From the NCBI RefSeq assembly GCF_035978755.1, contig NZ_CP108414.1:496001-560000 (forward strand): a stretch of 64,000 bases of DNA. The letters are read 5' to 3'. Under the pieces are notes generated by a model. It saw nothing but the letters and a program-made list of their open reading frames with translations, was not told the origin of the DNA and made no database searches. Positions 61,565-64,000 of the stretch are shown piece by piece (within the stretch, counting starts at the first letter, position 1; every line of letters starts with the position of its first letter). Source of the DNA: Streptomyces sp. NBC_01298 (lineage in GTDB: Bacteria; Actinomycetota; Actinomycetes; Streptomycetales; Streptomycetaceae). Position numbers and translations under genes: made by a program.

Positions 61565-61588
61565 ACACCCAAGGTATCCCTTGGGTGT
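61565..61588. promoter_or_regulatory. 10-bp inverted repeat at LysR start
   Basis: acacccaagg (61565-61574) and ccttgggtgt (61579-61588) are perfect complements around a 4-base spacer, at the LysR start codon. It may be the autoregulatory binding site. Confidence 0.6.
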
Positions 61589-61706
61589 TGCCAGAAATCC
61601 GGAGGATTGACGTGGGTCCCCGGCTCCCCGACGATCAGTTCACGGCCCAGGGCGGCAACCCGGGTCCGCCATCGCGAGGGCGGACCCGGGTGTCGACCCG
61701 CCGGCG

Positions 61707-62105
61707 TCAGGCCTCAGCCGTACGGGCGAGCTTGGCCATCACCTCGTCGCGCAGGAGCTCGTACTCCGTGCGCAGACGGCGCCATTCGCCCTCCGGCGGA
61801 CGGGACATGACGATGCCCTCGGTGATCTTCTCCTTCGGGCCGAACTGCTCGCGGGTGAGGTCGATCTCTATGCCCATACCCAGGCGGTTCCACCAGTGGT
61901 AGTCCACGCGCTCGCCGTCGACGAGGACCTCGCCGCGGATCAGCTCGCCGCCCAGCAGGTCGTTGAGGACCATGGCGGTCACACCGCACTGGTCGCGGGC
62001 CGGGTTCTCCCGGGTCCATCGATCGCGGTACTCGGGCGTGCACGTCTGCTCGCTCCAACTGCTGCGGACGGCACGGTCGATGTCGGTCAGAAGGAAAGGC
62101 GTCAT
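61707..62105 (-). CDS. YunG-like protein
   Basis: The 132-residue protein shows the YunG-type pattern: RSSWSEQTCTPEYRDRWTRENPARDQCGVTAMVLNDLLGGEL (positions: WTRENPARDQCGVTAMV), YHWWNRLGMGIEIDLTREQFGP and a final helix. The Cys and His residues look conserved, as in a cysteine peptidase-like fold, but no activity is established. ATG 62105 is preferred because GAGG is eight bases upstream; ATG 62114 is an alternative. Confidence 0.75.
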   Translation of the reverse strand: MTPFLLTDIDRAVRSSWSEQTCTPEYRDRWTRENPARDQCGVTAMVLNDLLGGELIRGEVLVDGERVDYHWWNRLGMGIEIDLTREQFGPKEKITEGIVMSRPPEGEWRRLRTEYELLRDEVMAKLARTAEA

Positions 62106-62170
62106 GTCGCTCATCCTCGCAACCGGCACTGACATATATCCATACCCCGGCCGACCGTCCGGTCGGGTCT

Positions 62171-62219
62171 GTCGCGTTCTTGTCAGTCCCGCCGCCGATC
62201 GGTCGCGTTCCTGTCAGTC
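62171..62219. repeat. 18-bp direct repeat over the LLM gene stop
   Basis: gtcgcgttcttgtcagtc (62171-62188) recurs with one change at 62202-62219. The second copy contains the stop codon (62214-62216) of the minus-strand monooxygenase gene. Confidence 0.8.
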
Positions 62220-63335
62220 GCACACCGCTCGGCCGTGCGCCGGGTGGGTCCAGAGTCCCTCCCGGGCGAGCAGCGGGAGGACGCCTTCACCGAACCAGTA
62301 CGCCTCCTCGAGGTGCGGGACGCCGGAGAGCACGAACTCGTCGATGCCGAGCCGGTGGTACTCGATGATCCGGTCGGCCACCTCCCGGTGTGCTCCCACC
62401 AGGGCCGTGCCCGCACCTCCACGGACCAGGCCGATGCCGGCCCACAGGTTGGGCGTGATCTCCAGGTCGTCGGAGCGCCCTCCGTGCAGGGCCCGCATCC
62501 GGTGCTGGCCTTCCGATTCGCTGTCGCGCAGGACCGCCTGGACCGATCGGATCGCCTCGGGGCCGAACCCGTCGAGCAGCCGCCGGGCCTCGGCCCACGC
62601 CTGCCCGGCGGTGTCCCGGGTGATCACATGGAGCCGGATGCCGAACCGCAGTCGCCGCCCCGCGCGTGCGGCGCGTGCTCGTACGCGGGCCAGCTTCTCC
62701 GCCACCTGCACGGGCGGTTCCCCGAAGGTCAGGTAGACGTCGCTGTGGAGTGCGGCGACCTCGATGGCCGCCGGCGACGATCCGCCGAAGTAGACGGAGG
62801 GCACCGGGTCGGGCAGCCGGCCGAGCCGGGCGCCCTCCACGCGCAGATGCGATCCGTTGAGATCGACCGACTCGCCGGCCCACAGCCGTCGCACGATCTC
62901 CAGGAACTCGCCGGTCCTGCCGTACCGGGCATCCTTCTCCAGGAAGTCACCGTAGGCGCGCTGCTCCCGGCTCTCCCCACCGGTGACGACGTGGAGGAGG
63001 AGCCGGCCCTCCGAGTGCCGCTGGAAGGTGGCGGCCATCTGGGCGGTGAGGGTCGGGGAGACGAAGCCGGGCCGCAGGGCGACCATGAACCGGAGGCGTT
63101 CCGTTTCGCGCGCGAGCATGGCGGTGGTCACCCAGGCGTCCTCGCACCAGGCACCGGTCGGGGTGAGCGCGCCGTCGAAGCCCAGCTGTTCGGCCGCGAC
63201 GGCGATCTGCGCGAGGTAGCGGACGGTGGCGGGCCGCTGTTCCTCCTTGCCGCCCGCGGCCACGTCGTGGCCGCCGCCCACCACGTTGCGGCCGTCGCCG
63301 TACGTGGGCAGGAACCAGTGGAAGGCCAGGGTCAC
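62214..63335 (-). CDS. LLM-class flavin-dependent monooxygenase (SsuD-like)
   Basis: A 373-residue TIM-barrel enzyme of the luciferase-like family close in pattern to alkanesulfonate monooxygenase SsuD: LAFHWFLPTYGDGR, GFDGALTPTGAWCEDAWVTTA, LLHVVTGGESREQRAYGDFL and GGSSPAAIEVAA. It would oxidise a substrate with FMNH2 and O2. GTG 63335 overlaps the stop of the upstream AsnRS-like gene as GTGA, so the two are translated together. That pairing points away from ordinary sulfonate use and toward a small biosynthetic pathway (inference). Confidence 0.87.
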   Translation of the reverse strand: MTLAFHWFLPTYGDGRNVVGGGHDVAAGGKEEQRPATVRYLAQIAVAAEQLGFDGALTPTGAWCEDAWVTTAMLARETERLRFMVALRPGFVSPTLTAQMAATFQRHSEGRLLLHVVTGGESREQRAYGDFLEKDARYGRTGEFLEIVRRLWAGESVDLNGSHLRVEGARLGRLPDPVPSVYFGGSSPAAIEVAALHSDVYLTFGEPPVQVAEKLARVRARAARAGRRLRFGIRLHVITRDTAGQAWAEARRLLDGFGPEAIRSVQAVLRDSESEGQHRMRALHGGRSDDLEITPNLWAGIGLVRGGAGTALVGAHREVADRIIEYHRLGIDEFVLSGVPHLEEAYWFGEGVLPLLAREGLWTHPAHGRAVCD

Positions 63336-64000
63336 CGTTCGCCCGACCCGATGCGCCGGTTCGGGCCGGAGTCGTGGGCGGCCAGGAGGTCCAGGACGCT
63401 GTCGGCGCCGGCGATGTGCCGTACGAGCCGTTCCAGACCGAGCCCGAAGCCGGCCGTCTGTATCCCGGACCGCTTCTTCCATTCCGCGTACACGTGGTTC
63501 GGCTCACCGCCGAGCAGCCGGGACTGTTCGGAGATCTCGTCCGCGTCCTTCGGCCGGAGCCCTCCCGTGGCCAGTTCACCGTGGCCCGCGGGCAGCATCA
63601 GATCGTAGGTCTCCTGGAGCCCGTCCTCACCCTGCTGGTAGAGCGAATCGCGTACGCCGAGCGGATAGCGGTGGATCCAGAACGGTGAAGTGAATTTCTC
63701 GGTGAGGATCCGCTCCTCGTCATGGGTCAGATCGGTGTTCTGCGGCTCCCGCGGTCCCCTCCCGGCGAGATCGAGCGCCTCGGCGAAGGAAATGCGCGGG
63801 TAGGGGCCGCTCCGCAGGCCGGCCAGGCGCTCCGCGGCCCCGTGCCCCTCCTCCGGGAGGATCGGCGCCAGCTGGCGGGCAAGCCCTCCGAGGATGCCCT
63901 CGGTCACCGTGAACACCTCGTTCGCGTCCACGGCCCGCCACTCCACCACCACCTGAAAGAACGTGTACAGGTGCCTGCCCGAAGTGTCCTCGCCGTCCAT
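63332..64000 (-). CDS. Stand-alone AsnRS-like class II synthetase domain (partial)
   Basis: The window holds the C-terminal 222 residues. Class II AspRS/AsnRS-group motifs are clear: LTEKFTSPFWIHRYPLGVRD, the TYDLMLPAGHGELATGG stretch, and motif 3 GFGLGLERLVRHI. The 5' part with motifs 1 and 2, and any anticodon-binding domain, lies beyond the edge. Free-standing paralogs of this kind include the archaeal AsnRS-like asparagine synthetase; others make amides in secondary metabolism. Coupling to a flavin monooxygenase supports a metabolic, not translational, role, but full-length sequence is needed. An in-frame ATG at 64000 is probably internal. Confidence 0.78.
   Translation of the reverse strand: MDGEDTSGRHLYTFFQVVVEWRAVDANEVFTVTEGILGGLARQLAPILPEEGHGAAERLAGLRSGPYPRISFAEALDLAGRGPREPQNTDLTHDEERILTEKFTSPFWIHRYPLGVRDSLYQQGEDGLQETYDLMLPAGHGELATGGLRPKDADEISEQSRLLGGEPNHVYAEWKKRSGIQTAGFGLGLERLVRHIAGADSVLDLLAAHDSGPNRRIGSGER

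Overview
The window looks like Streptomyces chromosome. Base composition is extremely GC-rich with strong G/C bias at third codon positions, GTG and TTG starts are common, and many genes overlap at ATGA or GTGA. Several small proteins have the look of Streptomyces-restricted families (DUF6381-, DUF6126- and DUF6158-like). I see no rRNA, tRNA, CRISPR array, phage module or intact transposase. About 60 protein genes fill the window, and both end genes are cut by its edges.

Layout. 1-9.4 kb: the end of an OmpR-type two-component pair, a palindromic MITE-like element, a SnoaL-like protein, a D,D-carboxypeptidase with a huge low-complexity N-terminus, a peptidoglycan amidase, a membrane glutaredoxin-like protein, a ClC channel and a P450. 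9.4-21.8 kb: mostly membrane proteins (ZIP, YfhO-like, MFS with its TetR gene, NCS2 permease coupled to an arylsulfotransferase, AI-2E family), plus a Sua5/YciO protein and an XRE-cupin regulator. 22-30 kb: a run of secreted or signalling proteins, namely a small I36-like protein, a giant HTH-nSTAND-WD40 protein, an NlpC/P60 hydrolase, a class C serine hydrolase and an NPP1 (necrosis-inducing-like) protein. 30-46 kb: small metabolic genes, a second P450, a dienelactone hydrolase, two low-complexity secreted proteins, the ohr/ohrR pair, an MsrPQ-like pair, an FprA-type reductase behind an iron-box-like site, a secreted HNH nuclease and a lipoprotein propeller. 46-58 kb: GNAT, 2OG oxygenase, DinB-GNAT fusion, VOC, HhH-PHP, an esterase/serine hydrolase pair, and MFS plus TetR. 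58-64 kb: a second TetR-MFS pair that appears to be leaderless, LysR, a YunG-like protein, and a flavin monooxygenase coupled to a stand-alone AsnRS-like domain.

Most unusual signals. (1) A 178-bp near-perfect palindrome bounded by CTAG (1231-1409) and a shortened, in-frame relative of it inside the nSTAND-WD40 gene (24200-24279); the two share 31 identical bases. (2) Direct repeats that enclose the stop codon of at least eight genes. (3) An 18-bp collagen-like minisatellite that is intergenic at 49630-49809 and recurs as a Gly-X-Y insertion in a carboxylesterase (53249-53374). (4) A small upstream ORF with a strong ribosome binding site overlapping the start of a GNAT gene. (5) A TetR gene whose start codon lies inside one of two identical palindromes. 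(6) An AsnRS-like domain translationally coupled to a luciferase-like monooxygenase at the right edge, which suggests the start of a biosynthetic locus.
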